A stretch of 64,000 nucleotides of DNA, taken from Bradyrhizobium diazoefficiens. Its GTDB lineage: Bacteria; Pseudomonadota; Alphaproteobacteria; Rhizobiales; Xanthobacteraceae. Made by a program: the position numbers and the translations under genes. Every line of letters starts with the position of its first letter. Position 1 is the stretch's first letter. Below, piece by piece: positions 17,597 through 26,848 of this stretch. The DNA lies in contig NZ_JAFCJE010000004.1 in the NCBI RefSeq assembly GCF_018131185.1, forward strand, positions 124,001-188,000, read 5' to 3'. The notes under the pieces were generated by a model, which was not told the DNA's origin, ran no database searches, and saw only the letters and a list, made by a program, of their open reading frames with translations.

Positions 17597-17629
17597 CAAA
17601 AGCAAAGGGGCCCGCATGACGGGCCCCTT
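17597..17629 (-). terminator. Intrinsic terminator after the DUF2147 gene
   Basis: On the minus strand the perfect 9-bp arms AAGGGGCCC/GGGCCCCTT (17629-17621 and 17613-17605) are followed by TTGCTTTTG. It lies 26 bases beyond the DUF2147 stop codon. Confidence 0.8.
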
Positions 17630-17654
17630 GTCTCTCCCGGAACGACAGCCGGCC

Positions 17655-18503
17655 TCAGTTCACCCGCGTCCAGGTCTGGCCGCCGCAGAACATGCCGCCG
17701 AAGGCGCAGCCCTGCACGCGCAGCCGGTCCGTGCCCTTCATCGCGATGGTCGAATCGTAGGTCGAGCCCGAGTTGGGGTCGAGGATACGGCCTGACCATT
17801 TCTGGTCCTTGCCGGGCTTCATGTTGATCAGCACCTGCTCGCCGTTCTGGTTCGATTTGGAATCGACCGAATAGCCGCAGAGATTGCTCCCGCACTGCTC
17901 GATGCGGACCTTGCCCTCCTTCTCCTCGGTGAGCCAGAGGCCGAGCGGCGAGCTGAGATCGCGTGCGGCCGCGGCTGCCGGAGCCGGCGTGGCTGCGGCG
18001 GCCTTGACGGGGGCCGGGGCCACGGGCGCAGGGGCGGTTGGCGGAGGCGGCGCCGGTGGCGCGGCGGTCACGGTCGGGGCCGGTGGCGGCACTGCGGCGG
18101 GCGCTGCCTGCTGCTCGACGGGAGCAGGGGCTGGAGGCGGCGCCGGCGGCGGCACAACGGCCGTATCGGCCGGCGCATTGGTGGCGGTCGTGGTCGCCGG
18201 CGGAGGTGCAGGAGGCGGCGTGACGGCCGCAGCCGCGGCGGGCGCCTGCACGGCGGCGGGCGGCGCGGCAGGAGCAGGAGCGGCCGGCGCTTGCGGATCG
18301 ACCGTGGCCTGCTGCGGCGCTTGCTCGTTCTTCTTGGCTTTCTTGGCCTTGCCCTGGCCGGTGTTGTCGTACACGCCGGGAATCTGCACCGTGCCGCGGT
18401 CCGGATCGATCCGGATGGTGCGCCCGCCATATTCGAAAGTGTACTGTGCTTGAGCAGCTGTACTCGCCAAAAGGAATGCGGCCGCGGCCAACAGCTTCCT
18501 CAT
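17655..18503 (-). CDS. DUF2147 domain protein with long Pro/Ala-rich linker
   Basis: A 282-residue exported protein: signal peptide (MRKLLAAAAFLLASTAAQAQ), a short N-terminal domain, a roughly 120-residue Pro/Ala-rich low-complexity linker, then a C-terminal DUF2147 domain (SSPLGLWLTEEKEGKVRIEQCGSNLCGY ... GTDRLRVQGCAFGGMFCGGQTWTRV). DUF2147 proteins are periplasmic or outer-membrane-associated with unknown function. The ATG at 18503 was chosen over 18509 because AGGAG sits directly next to the earlier ATG but six bases before this one. A CRP/FNR-type palindrome lies 62 bases upstream. Confidence 0.85.
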   Translation of the reverse strand: MRKLLAAAAFLLASTAAQAQYTFEYGGRTIRIDPDRGTVQIPGVYDNTGQGKAKKAKKNEQAPQQATVDPQAPAAPAPAAPPAAVQAPAAAAAVTPPPAPPPATTTATNAPADTAVVPPPAPPPAPAPVEQQAAPAAVPPPAPTVTAAPPAPPPPTAPAPVAPAPVKAAAATPAPAAAAARDLSSPLGLWLTEEKEGKVRIEQCGSNLCGYSVDSKSNQNGEQVLINMKPGKDQKWSGRILDPNSGSTYDSTIAMKGTDRLRVQGCAFGGMFCGGQTWTRVN

Positions 18504-18564
18504 TTCCATCTCCTGAGCAGATAGTCCCCGGACCGACGCTTACGCCCCGGCTTGATCCTCAAAC

Positions 18565-18578
18565 GTGATCTAGATCAC
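18565..18578. promoter_or_regulatory. CRP/FNR-family palindrome upstream of the DUF2147 gene
   Basis: GTGATCTAGATCAC is a perfect 14-bp palindrome. It matches the core of a CRP site (GTGA-N6-TCAC) and is one base per side away from an FNR/FixK box (TTGAT-N4-ATCAA). It lies 62 bases before the DUF2147 start codon and 120 bases downstream of nothing else, so that gene is the likely target. Confidence 0.6.
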
Positions 18579-18698
18579 TGTTCTCGGTATGAGTCGTGCT
18601 CACGCCGGCCTTGGTTCAATAACGCCGAACTCTGCCTGGAGTTGGGCGGGCGATGCCCCCGCCCGCGCCTGATCCGCGAGACTTCCAGCGTGCCCCGC

Positions 18699-19199
18699 CT
18701 ATTTCCGCGGACAACCCGCATTGGCCGCCTGTTGGGCGCGGGCAAGCGCTACGTCGTTCGCCTTGTCGGCATGAACATCGACCGAACCAACGAGGCAGGC
18801 CTTTGCGCCGCTGATCGCGAACACGGAGAGCTCCTGGAGCTCCTTTTCATCCTCGCCGACCCGTCGCCACGTGCGGATTACAGCGGCCCTGGGTACGCCA
18901 GTACGCATGATCCACTGCACCTTATCGCCAAACGATTTGCGGGCACCGCGCCATTGCGCAGTCGGCCCGGACACTTTCTCGATTGCGCTCCGAGGCGCAA
19001 TCGTGACCGATACCATGTTGCCTTCGTCGGCAAAGCTCACCACGTAACCGGCCGGCCCCGGGCAGGTCCACACACCAAGCTCGTCTGTCGACTCGTCCTT
19101 GCAGGCCGGCCCGGTCGCCGGTGTGAACTTCGACTGTGCGAGCGCACCGTGGACGCCGCTGATCCCGAGCACAATTGCGACCGCCAATTCCCTTCGCAT
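18699..19199 (-). CDS. Hypothetical secreted protein coupled to the PheC-like gene
   Basis: A 166-residue protein with a signal peptide (MRRELAVAIVLGISGVHGALAQ). The mature part has ACKDESTDELGVWTCPGPAGYVVSFADEGNMVSVTI, a pattern seen in uncharacterised periplasmic proteins of rhizobia, and ends with a Cys pair. Its ATG follows the upstream stop codon after a single base (TGA-C-ATG), so translation is coupled to the PheC-like gene and the two are one operon. Function is unknown. Confidence 0.75.
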   Translation of the reverse strand: MRRELAVAIVLGISGVHGALAQSKFTPATGPACKDESTDELGVWTCPGPAGYVVSFADEGNMVSVTIAPRSAIEKVSGPTAQWRGARKSFGDKVQWIMRTGVPRAAVIRTWRRVGEDEKELQELSVFAISGAKACLVGSVDVHADKANDVALARAQQAANAGCPRK

Positions 19200-19200
19200 G

Positions 19201-19980
19201 TCAGTCGAACCAGGCGGCGTAGATCTTCTTGTAGCTGCCGTCTTCCATGGAAATGTGCAGCCATTGGTCGACAAAGGCCTTCAGCGCCATGTCGCGCTGG
19301 AGCCAATAGGCCTTCTCCGAGAAGTCGAACGGTTTTTCGGGATGCACCGCGCAGAGCACTCCGGCGTGCTGCTTCTGCTGGTAGCGTGTCTCGGAAGCGT
19401 CCGTCATCATGAGATCGGCATTGCCCTTGGCGATCTCGTCGAAGATCATCGTGTTGTCGGGGAAGACGGTGATGTCGGCATCCCGGATGTTGGCGCGTGC
19501 GAAGCGCTCGTTGGTGCCGCCGGGATTGACGATGACGCGGGTGCCCTTCTTATCGATGTCGGCGATGCTCTGGTACTTGCCGACGTCGGCGCAGCGGGCG
19601 ATCGGCGTCTTGCCCTCGCGCATGATCGGCGTGGAGAAGAAGCCCTTCTTCTGCCGGTCGAGCGTGACCGAGACGCCGCCCATCGCGATGTCGAACTGGT
19701 CGGCCTCGAAATCCTGCATCAGCTTCGGCCAGCCCGTCGGGACGAATTCGACCTTGACCCCGAGCGCCTTGCCGAGCGCCTGCGCCATGTCGACATCGAA
19801 TCCGCTGAACTGCTGCGTCGGCTTGTCCAGATAGGTGAACGGCTTGTAGTCGCCGGTCATACCGACGCGCAACGTGCCGCGCTTGACGATCTCGTCGAGG
19901 CGTGAGGGCGTCTGCTGCGCCTGCGCCGAAAGGCTTGCCAACAGCGCCATGGCCAAAGCGGTTACGATTCGAACGATCAT
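19201..19980 (-). CDS. Periplasmic cyclohexadienyl dehydratase (PheC-like), SBP3 fold
   Basis: A 259-residue protein with a signal peptide and the family 3 solute-binding fold. It resembles Pseudomonas PheC, an enzyme that turns prephenate or arogenate into phenylpyruvate or phenylalanine in the periplasm. Diagnostic segments are GDYKPFTYLD, FDVDMAQALG, ARCAD, VNPGGTNERFARANI, DLMMTDASETRYQ, and FDFSEKAYWLQRD...VDQWLHI. An amino-acid ABC binding protein is the main alternative, but no permease is nearby and VNPGGTNE is specific to the enzyme group. The ATG at 19980 is preceded by GGAGAAG and starts the signal peptide. Confidence 0.75.
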   Translation of the reverse strand: MIVRIVTALAMALLASLSAQAQQTPSRLDEIVKRGTLRVGMTGDYKPFTYLDKPTQQFSGFDVDMAQALGKALGVKVEFVPTGWPKLMQDFEADQFDIAMGGVSVTLDRQKKGFFSTPIMREGKTPIARCADVGKYQSIADIDKKGTRVIVNPGGTNERFARANIRDADITVFPDNTMIFDEIAKGNADLMMTDASETRYQQKQHAGVLCAVHPEKPFDFSEKAYWLQRDMALKAFVDQWLHISMEDGSYKKIYAAWFD

Positions 19981-20080
19981 CTTCTCCACCCCTGCGCGAG
20001 CTGTCATTGTGCGGCTCTTGAGGTTGGGTTTAGATCAGATGCCCGTCGCTGACGAGGCGGAAATCGAAGGGAAATTTGAA

Positions 20081-20596
20081 ATGACGATCTCGATGCACGA
20101 GGCCTCGGTCGGCCTGTTCGTGCCTTACCTGCGCAACCTGTCCGTCCTGCTCGACAAAGGTGTGGCCTATGCCGAGACCCGCAAGTTCAATCCGACGGTT
20201 TTGCTCGGCATGCGCATTGCGCCGGACATGTACGATCTGGCGCAGCAGGTCGGTGAGGCCTGCCGCCACGCCACCGTCGCGGCGGCCCTGCTGGCGCAGC
20301 GCGAGCCGGTGGCGATGCCGGTGCTCGAGCACGACATGGCCGGGCTTCAGGCCCGCATCGCGACGTCGATCGAGTTCATCGAGAGCTTGCCGCGCGCAGA
20401 GATCGACGCGGCGGCGGAGCGGAATGTCTTCTTCAAGCTGAAGAACGGGACCGAGCTGCCCTTCACCGGGCGGACGCTGCTGCTGACGTTCAGCGTCCCG
20501 CAGTTCTTCTTTCACGTGACGACGGCCTACGACCTGTTGCGGCACGCCGGCGTCGAGCTGGTGAAGCGGGACTTTCTCGGCCCGCGCGAGCGCTAG
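20081..20596 (+). CDS. DUF1993 family protein
   Basis: A 171-residue soluble helical protein of the DUF1993 family, related to the DinB four-helix-bundle group. It begins MTISMHEASVGLFVPYLRNL, has a central RIAPDMYDLAQQVGEACRHA segment, and ends with FFFHVTTAYDLLRHAGVELVKRDFLG, all family features. AGGGAAA lies seven bases before the ATG. No partner or pathway is evident. It is divergent from the PheC-like gene and convergent with the next gene. Confidence 0.85.
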   Translation: MTISMHEASVGLFVPYLRNLSVLLDKGVAYAETRKFNPTVLLGMRIAPDMYDLAQQVGEACRHATVAAALLAQREPVAMPVLEHDMAGLQARIATSIEFIESLPRAEIDAAAERNVFFKLKNGTELPFTGRTLLLTFSVPQFFFHVTTAYDLLRHAGVELVKRDFLGPRER

Positions 20597-20664
20597 AGCA
20601 TGATCCGAACCCGAGAGGCCGCGTTAGCGCAAAGTGCGAAGCGGCTTTTCGGGGAGATCATGCT
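20597..20664. repeat. AGCATGATC...GATCATGCT intergenic inverted repeat
   Basis: Perfect 9-bp outer arms AGCATGATC (20597-20605) and GATCATGCT (20656-20664) enclose a GC-rich interior with GAAGCGGCTTTTCGGGG. This is a dispersed element type that I associate with rhizobial genomes. It begins directly after the DUF1993 stop codon and lies between convergent genes, so it may also act as a terminator. Confidence 0.7.
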
Positions 20665-20695
20665 CAGACGATATCTAAGGCACGATGATCGCGCT

Positions 20696-21223
20696 TTAGG
20701 CTTCGCCCTTGCGCTCGTAATCGGCGAGCGAGCTGCGGCCGGCGATCTCACTGCGCAGCTCTTCGAAGCGCCGCTGGGCCTCGTCCTCCTGCTCGTCGAC
20801 GAAGCGCACGGCGGCCTCGCTCGTCATCGGGCCGTTGACCACGGGCGCGGACTGCTCGCCGATGGTCTCGTGGACGTAGAATTGGCCGTCATCGCCGCGA
20901 TGCACCGTCCATTTGAGGCGGATCGCGACCATCGGGCCGGGGCCGACCTTGCTGTAGCCGTCGGCATCGGTGTGCTCCGGCACCAGCGGTTGCTCTTCGA
21001 CGACCGGATGCTCTTCGACTGACGGATGCTCGTCGATCGACGGATGCTCGTCGAGCACCGGATGTTCGTCGACGACCTGCTGCTCGTGGGAGTCCTTGTG
21101 ATCGCGCTCGCCGGCGACCACGATTTCGGTCTCGGTCTTGCGAATGACGAGAACGGGCTCGGGATTCTCCAGGATGCTGGCGATGGTCGCCAGCGTTTGG
21201 TCGGTCGGATCGATCTCTGACAA
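20696..21223 (-). CDS. Acidic hypothetical protein with six-residue DEHP repeats
   Basis: A 175-residue cytoplasmic protein with no signal peptide. Residues ~50-85 contain five or six tandem hexapeptides of the form (D/E)E(H/Q)PxV, e.g. DEHPVL-DEHPSI-DEHPSV-EEHPVV. After this comes a small folded region (VAIRLKWTVHRGDDGQFYVHETIG) and a charged C-terminal helix rich in Glu, Arg and Ala. The repeat could bind metal through its histidines or act as a spacer. I do not recognise the family. Confidence 0.65.
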   Translation of the reverse strand: MSEIDPTDQTLATIASILENPEPVLVIRKTETEIVVAGERDHKDSHEQQVVDEHPVLDEHPSIDEHPSVEEHPVVEEQPLVPEHTDADGYSKVGPGPMVAIRLKWTVHRGDDGQFYVHETIGEQSAPVVNGPMTSEAAVRFVDEQEDEAQRRFEELRSEIAGRSSLADYERKGEA

Positions 21224-21337
21224 GGGGTCATCCTCCAGCTCGACACGGGCGGCCAGTCTGTCCCGCTACCGCCGTGCTTCCGCCTCCATTACGCGCGTTT
21301 GATTAAGGCTGAGTTGGGGCCCGATCTGCACCAAAAT

Positions 21338-21357
21338 GGGACGCTTTCTGGCGTCCC
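21338..21357 (-). terminator. Terminator hairpin after the ABC/dehydrogenase operon
   Basis: GGGACGC/GCGTCCC (perfect 7-bp arms, six-base loop), followed on the minus strand by ATTTTGG. It lies about 40 bases after the D-2-hydroxyacid dehydrogenase stop codon and would end the five-gene operon. Confidence 0.6.
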
Positions 21358-21394
21358 GAAGGCGGGTGGACCGGACGCCGGCGCGTGATTTCGC

Positions 21395-22384
21395 TCAGCC
21401 CAGCACGTCCTGATTGATGACGTTCTGCCTGATCGGATCGCCGTCGAGCACACTCAGGATGTTGCGCGCGGTCTGCTCGCTCATGCGCTGGACCGCCTCG
21501 ACCGTGACGCCGGCGACATGCGGGGCAATGATGACGTTGGGCAGCGCGAACAGCGCGTTGCTGACCGGCGGCGGCTCCACCTCGAACACGTCGATCCCGG
21601 CGCCGGCCAGCTTGCCGGAGACCAGGGCGTCGTAAAGCGCGGCTTCCTTCACGATGCCGCCGCGCGCCGTGTTGATGAGATAGGATTTCGGCTTCATCCG
21701 GCCGATCCGCGCCGCATCGAACAGGCCCACGGTTTGGGGCGTCTTCGGGCAGTGGATGGTGACGAAATCGGCCTGGGGCAGTGCCGCATCGAGGTCGGCG
21801 ACCGGCTCGCAACCGGCGGCCTTGATCTCGGAGGCAGGCTTGTAGGGATCGTAGACCTGCACGTTCATTTCCATCGCGAGGCACCGCTTGGCGGTACGGC
21901 TGCCGATGCGGCCGAAGCCGATGACCAGCACGGTCTTGCCGTAGAGATCGAACGGCAGCATGCCGAGCCGGTCGGCCCATTTGCCGTCCCTGACGCAGGC
22001 GTGCAGCTCCTGCGCGCGCTTGGCGAGCGTCAGCATCATGAACAGCGCCGCTTCCGCGACCGAAGGAGAGTTTGCACTGCCGGCCACCATCAGCGGCACC
22101 TTGCGGCGGGAGAGGGCGGGCACGTCGACGGCGTCATAGCCGACGCCGATGCGGGTCACCACCTGCATGCCGCGGGACGCCTCGAGCTCGGTCTCGCCGA
22201 AGGCGGTGGCGCCAAGTGCCACGCCGTGGACCGGCGCATGGCTCTTCAGCAACGCCTCGAAATCCCCGGCCGAGATCAGGTTCGGAAACTCGACGAGTTC
22301 GATATCATCGCGCTGGGTGAGGAGGGCGCGTGCCCCTTGCGACAAAGTTTGCGTAACGAAAATCTTCTTCTTGTTGGTCGCCAT
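21395..22384 (-). CDS. D-2-hydroxyacid dehydrogenase
   Basis: A 329-residue NAD(P)-dependent D-isomer 2-hydroxyacid dehydrogenase. The Rossmann motif VIGFGRIGSRTAKR and the catalytic Arg (LINTARGGIV), Glu (FEVEPPP) and His (NVIIAPHVAG) regions are all intact. The protein lacks the ACT domain of long SerA enzymes, so glyoxylate, hydroxypyruvate or a sugar-derived 2-keto acid is a more likely substrate than 3-phosphoglycerate. It is the last gene of an ABC-transporter operon, 34 bases after the ATPase gene, suggesting that it acts on the imported compound or its product. Confidence 0.88.
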   Translation of the reverse strand: MATNKKKIFVTQTLSQGARALLTQRDDIELVEFPNLISAGDFEALLKSHAPVHGVALGATAFGETELEASRGMQVVTRIGVGYDAVDVPALSRRKVPLMVAGSANSPSVAEAALFMMLTLAKRAQELHACVRDGKWADRLGMLPFDLYGKTVLVIGFGRIGSRTAKRCLAMEMNVQVYDPYKPASEIKAAGCEPVADLDAALPQADFVTIHCPKTPQTVGLFDAARIGRMKPKSYLINTARGGIVKEAALYDALVSGKLAGAGIDVFEVEPPPVSNALFALPNVIIAPHVAGVTVEAVQRMSEQTARNILSVLDGDPIRQNVINQDVLG

Positions 22385-22418
22385 CGTCCCCTGCCTGCGC
22401 GAGTTTCTTGTCCGGTCG

Positions 22419-23519
<1,101 letters not shown>

Positions 23520-23525
23520 GAGACA

Positions 23526-24437
23526 TCAACCCTTTGTCGCACCGGCGGTCAGGCCGGCAATGTAGTAGTCCATCAGGAACGCGTAGATGATGAGCGGCGG
23601 CGCGGCGCCGAGCAGCGCGCCGGTCATGATCTGCCCCCAGTTGAAGACGTCGCCCTTGATCAGCGTGGTGGTGATACCGACCGGCAGGACGAGCTGATCC
23701 ACCGACGTCGTGAACACCAGGGGATAGAGGAACTGGGCCCAGGAGACGGTGAAGGCGAAGATGGTCGCCGCGATCAGCCCGGGCAGCGCCACGGGAATGA
23801 AGATTCGCGTCAGCGTCTGCAGCCAGGAGGCGCCGTCGATGAGGGCGGCCTCATCGAGCTCCTTGGGGATCGAGGCGAAATAGCCGATCATGATCCAGGT
23901 GCAGAACGGCACGGTCAGCGTCGGATAGATGAACAGCAGAACGTACCATCTGTTCAGCAGCGTGATGCCGGTCAGGTCCTGGACCATGGCCAGCATCTTG
24001 AACAGCGGAATGAACAACAGGCTGTCGGGAACCAGGTAGGTGAGGAATACGCCGGTCGCGAGCGTCGTGGAGCCCCAGAACTTCATCCTGGCCAGGGCGA
24101 ACGCCGCGGGAATGCTGATCAGCATCGTGACCATCACGACCACGATGGAGACGATGGCGGAGTTCCAGAAGAAGCGCAAGAACTGGTTCGAGGTCAAGAG
24201 CTCGACGTAGTTCGACAGGGTAGGGTGAAACACCCACCACGGATTGGTCGCCGCCGAGATCTCCGCGCTGCTCTTCAGCGAGGTGATCAGCATGTAGATT
24301 GGCGGGGTGAGCGAGAAGATCGCGAACAGCACCAGGAAGAAGTAGGACCAGCGCAGCGCCCAGGTGCGATCCCGGCTCATGCTGCGGTACTTGACCTTGC
24401 GCGTGGGTCCGCCCTTGTCGATTGCAATCGTGCTCAT
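23526..24437 (-). CDS. Carbohydrate ABC transporter permease (MalG type)
   Basis: A 303-residue inner-membrane permease with six predicted membrane segments and the binding-protein-dependent EAA loop (ELDEAALIDGASWLQTLTRIFIPVALPG). The ATG at 24437 overlaps the upstream permease stop by one base (TGATG), which fixes the start and couples the two genes. It forms the channel with the MalF-type permease. Confidence 0.93.
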   Translation of the reverse strand: MSTIAIDKGGPTRKVKYRSMSRDRTWALRWSYFFLVLFAIFSLTPPIYMLITSLKSSAEISAATNPWWVFHPTLSNYVELLTSNQFLRFFWNSAIVSIVVVMVTMLISIPAAFALARMKFWGSTTLATGVFLTYLVPDSLLFIPLFKMLAMVQDLTGITLLNRWYVLLFIYPTLTVPFCTWIMIGYFASIPKELDEAALIDGASWLQTLTRIFIPVALPGLIAATIFAFTVSWAQFLYPLVFTTSVDQLVLPVGITTTLIKGDVFNWGQIMTGALLGAAPPLIIYAFLMDYYIAGLTAGATKG

Positions 24438-25375
24438 CAGGCTTCGTTCCCACGTTTGTTGACATCGCGCAGAATGAAGATCGCGGCGACGGCGAGGATC
24501 GGCACCATGAACAGCGAGACGCAGGCGCCGAGCGGAATGTCGCTGCTCTGGATTCCGACCTGGAACGCCCAGGTGGCGAAGATATGCGTGGAGTCCAGCG
24601 GGCCGCCCGAGGTCAGGATGCGCACGATGTCGAAATTGGCGAAGGTCACGATCAGCGAGAACAGCGTAGTAATGGCGATGATGTTGCGCATCATCGGCAG
24701 GGTCACGTACCAGATCCGCTGCCACCAATTGGCGCCGTCGATGGCGGCCGCCTCGTAGAGCTGGTCCGGCACCGATTTCAACGCTGCCAGGTACATGATC
24801 ATGAAGAAGGGTGCGCCGTACCAGACGTTGACGAGGATGACGGAAAAGCGTGCCCAGAAGGTGTCGCCGAGCCAGGGGATCGGGCCGATGCCGAAGAACG
24901 AGAGCGTGTAGTTGAAGGCGCTATAGGAGGGGTCGAACAGCCACAGCCAGGCCAGCGTGCTCATTGCGGGAGGGATCACCCACGGCACCAGCAGCATGCC
25001 GCGCCATTTGCGCTGGCCCTTGGCCGGAAGGTTGTGGACGAAATGAGCGACGATGAAGCCGAGCAGCGCCTTGAAGAACACGGCGGTGATGGCGAAGATG
25101 CAGGACTGCCTCACCACCATCCAGAACGTGTCACGCTTGAACAGGAACGTGAAGTTGGCGAAGCCGACGAACTTCTGCATCGACTTGTTCAGCGTCGCCA
25201 GATGCACTGAGTAGAAGGCGGGATACAGCACCAATAGCGCGATCAGGAGAATCAGGGGCAGCGTCAGGAAGAACGCCACCGTCGACTTCCGTCTGAGCGC
25301 ATTGTGCAAGCTGGTGCGTTTGCGCGGGCTCGCGGCGCGTACGGAGCGAGCTTGCTCAACGACGACATCGGCCAT
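24437..25375 (-). CDS. Carbohydrate ABC transporter permease (MalF/UgpA type)
   Basis: A 312-residue permease with an N-terminal cytoplasmic arm, six membrane segments, and the EAA-loop motif YEAAAIDGANWWQRIWYVTLPMM. It is the partner of the MalG-type permease with which it overlaps by one base. It lies 132 bases after the binding-protein gene, and two strong hairpins lie in that gap. Confidence 0.93.
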   Translation of the reverse strand: MADVVVEQARSVRAASPRKRTSLHNALRRKSTVAFFLTLPLILLIALLVLYPAFYSVHLATLNKSMQKFVGFANFTFLFKRDTFWMVVRQSCIFAITAVFFKALLGFIVAHFVHNLPAKGQRKWRGMLLVPWVIPPAMSTLAWLWLFDPSYSAFNYTLSFFGIGPIPWLGDTFWARFSVILVNVWYGAPFFMIMYLAALKSVPDQLYEAAAIDGANWWQRIWYVTLPMMRNIIAITTLFSLIVTFANFDIVRILTSGGPLDSTHIFATWAFQVGIQSSDIPLGACVSLFMVPILAVAAIFILRDVNKRGNEA

Positions 25376-25407
25376 GCTTGGACTTTCCTACGGAAGGTTC
25401 AATGGAA

Positions 25408-25494
25408 GCCGGCCATGACGGCCGGCCTCCTCTCGAAAGAGAATGGAACGGTCGGAGACAGTCGGCGGCTCACATGCAAGCAGGTGAGCCGCCG
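25408..25494 (-). other. Two mRNA hairpins between binding-protein and permease genes
   Basis: Hairpin 1: GCCGGCC/GGCCGGC (25408-25426, five-base loop). Hairpin 2: 11-bp perfect arms CGGCGGCTCAC/GTGAGCCGCCG (25463-25473, 25484-25494). Neither has a T-run. Such hairpins after the first gene of ABC operons typically slow 3' decay so that binding protein outnumbers permease. Confidence 0.65.
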
Positions 25495-25507
25495 TGGCGC
25501 ACGGGCG

Positions 25508-26848
25508 TCAGCTCCGCATGAAGCCTTCGCACTCGCCCTCGGCCCAGGCGAGCGCCTGCTCCATCGTCTCGCCCCTCGCATAGCGCAGCGCCAGCTTGGT
25601 CAGCGTCGCCTGGCTGTAGATCTGCTGGGCGATCTTCGGCGGAGCCGGCGATGCTGCGATCGACATCGTCTGCCGGCCATGCGGGTCGGGATAGCTGTAA
25701 AGCGTGCCCTTCGGCGGCCCTTCCTCGGCCCACGTCTTCAGCTTCGTCATGTTCGCGAAAGCCGGGAGGTCGTAGCCGCCGCTCGCCGCGACGAACTTTT
25801 CGATCGACGACGGCTGCGACAGATGGGTCAGCAGGCTCTTGGCGGCTTCCTTGTTCTTGCCGAAGGCCCAGACGCCCCAGAAATAGGGCAGGAAGGGCGC
25901 GAAGCGGCCCTTTGGACCGGCCGGCATGCCGTGCGTCCAGCACTGCTCGGCGACCTGTGGCGCGTCGCGTTTGGCAACGGCCCACGAGCTCGGCGGATTC
26001 AGGATCAGTGCGCCGCGCCCCGAGATCAGCCATTTGTTGTTGGATGCGTCATCCCAGGAGGCCGCGTCCGCCGGCAGCACCGCTATCAGCCTCTTGTAGA
26101 ACTCGAGAGCTTGACGCACGGCGTCGGTCTTCACGGTGACGTCGCCCTTGGCGTTCACGAGCTCGGCGCCGAATGACTGGAAGATCGCGCCGGCGGTGTC
26201 GACGCTGTCGGTGGTCTCGCCGAGGCCGATGCCGAACGGGAAGCCGGCCTTGCTGCAGGCTTCGGCGGCCTTGAGGAAGACGTCGGTCGTCCAGTTCTCG
26301 TCCTTGGGCGTGCTGCCTGCCGGATACATCTCCTGAACGTCGATGCCGGCATGCTTCTTCATCAGGTCGATGCGGGAGCAAGGGCCCTTGATCTGGCTGC
26401 CGACGGTCGCGGGGACGGCGAGCCATTTGCCGCCGGCCTGGCCGAGATATTTGGTCGTGCCGTTGACCTCGCCGTTCTGCTTGATGATCGGCCCCATGAT
26501 GTCGGTGACCGGCTCGAGCTGGTCAGCATAGGCGTGCGGCCACCAGGTCGGCATCTGGAGAATGTCGTGACCGGATTTCGCCTGCGCCTCGGCGGCGACC
26601 GTCAGCTCGAGCTTCTTGTTGTTGCTGGTGATGTAGTCGATGGAGACTTCGACCTTCTCCTTCGCCGCCCATTCGTTGACGAGATCGGTAGAGGCCTTGT
26701 TGGCGCCTGGCACCCAATGGTCCCAGAAACCGATCGAAAGCTTGCCGGCGGCGTAAGCGCCCCGGACGTAGGGCGCCGTGATAAGCGCCGCGGAGGACAT
26801 TGCAGTGGCAGCCACAAATTGACGTCGCGTCAGTGTCTTGCGTGACAT
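25508..26848 (-). CDS. ABC transporter extracellular solute-binding protein (family 1, Tat signal)
   Basis: A 446-residue family 1 binding protein, first gene of the transporter operon. The N-terminus MSRKTLTRRQFVAATAMSSA is a twin-arginine signal (TRRQFVA), and cleavage is likely near AYA at ~33. The mature start LSIGFWDHWVPGANKASTDLVNEWA and later GRGALILNPPSSWAVAK are typical of sugar or oligosaccharide binders. Substrate cannot be told from sequence; the linked hydroxyacid dehydrogenase hints at a sugar acid. A GAGGAAA ribosome-binding site precedes the ATG. The leader is unusually rich in CAA repeats. Confidence 0.9.
   Translation of the reverse strand: MSRKTLTRRQFVAATAMSSAALITAPYVRGAYAAGKLSIGFWDHWVPGANKASTDLVNEWAAKEKVEVSIDYITSNNKKLELTVAAEAQAKSGHDILQMPTWWPHAYADQLEPVTDIMGPIIKQNGEVNGTTKYLGQAGGKWLAVPATVGSQIKGPCSRIDLMKKHAGIDVQEMYPAGSTPKDENWTTDVFLKAAEACSKAGFPFGIGLGETTDSVDTAGAIFQSFGAELVNAKGDVTVKTDAVRQALEFYKRLIAVLPADAASWDDASNNKWLISGRGALILNPPSSWAVAKRDAPQVAEQCWTHGMPAGPKGRFAPFLPYFWGVWAFGKNKEAAKSLLTHLSQPSSIEKFVAASGGYDLPAFANMTKLKTWAEEGPPKGTLYSYPDPHGRQTMSIAASPAPPKIAQQIYSQATLTKLALRYARGETMEQALAWAEGECEGFMRS

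Noticed and set aside
20990..21080. CRISPR-like repeat array
   Set aside because: The 18-base periodicity is in frame within a protein gene and encodes hexapeptide repeats; no spacers.
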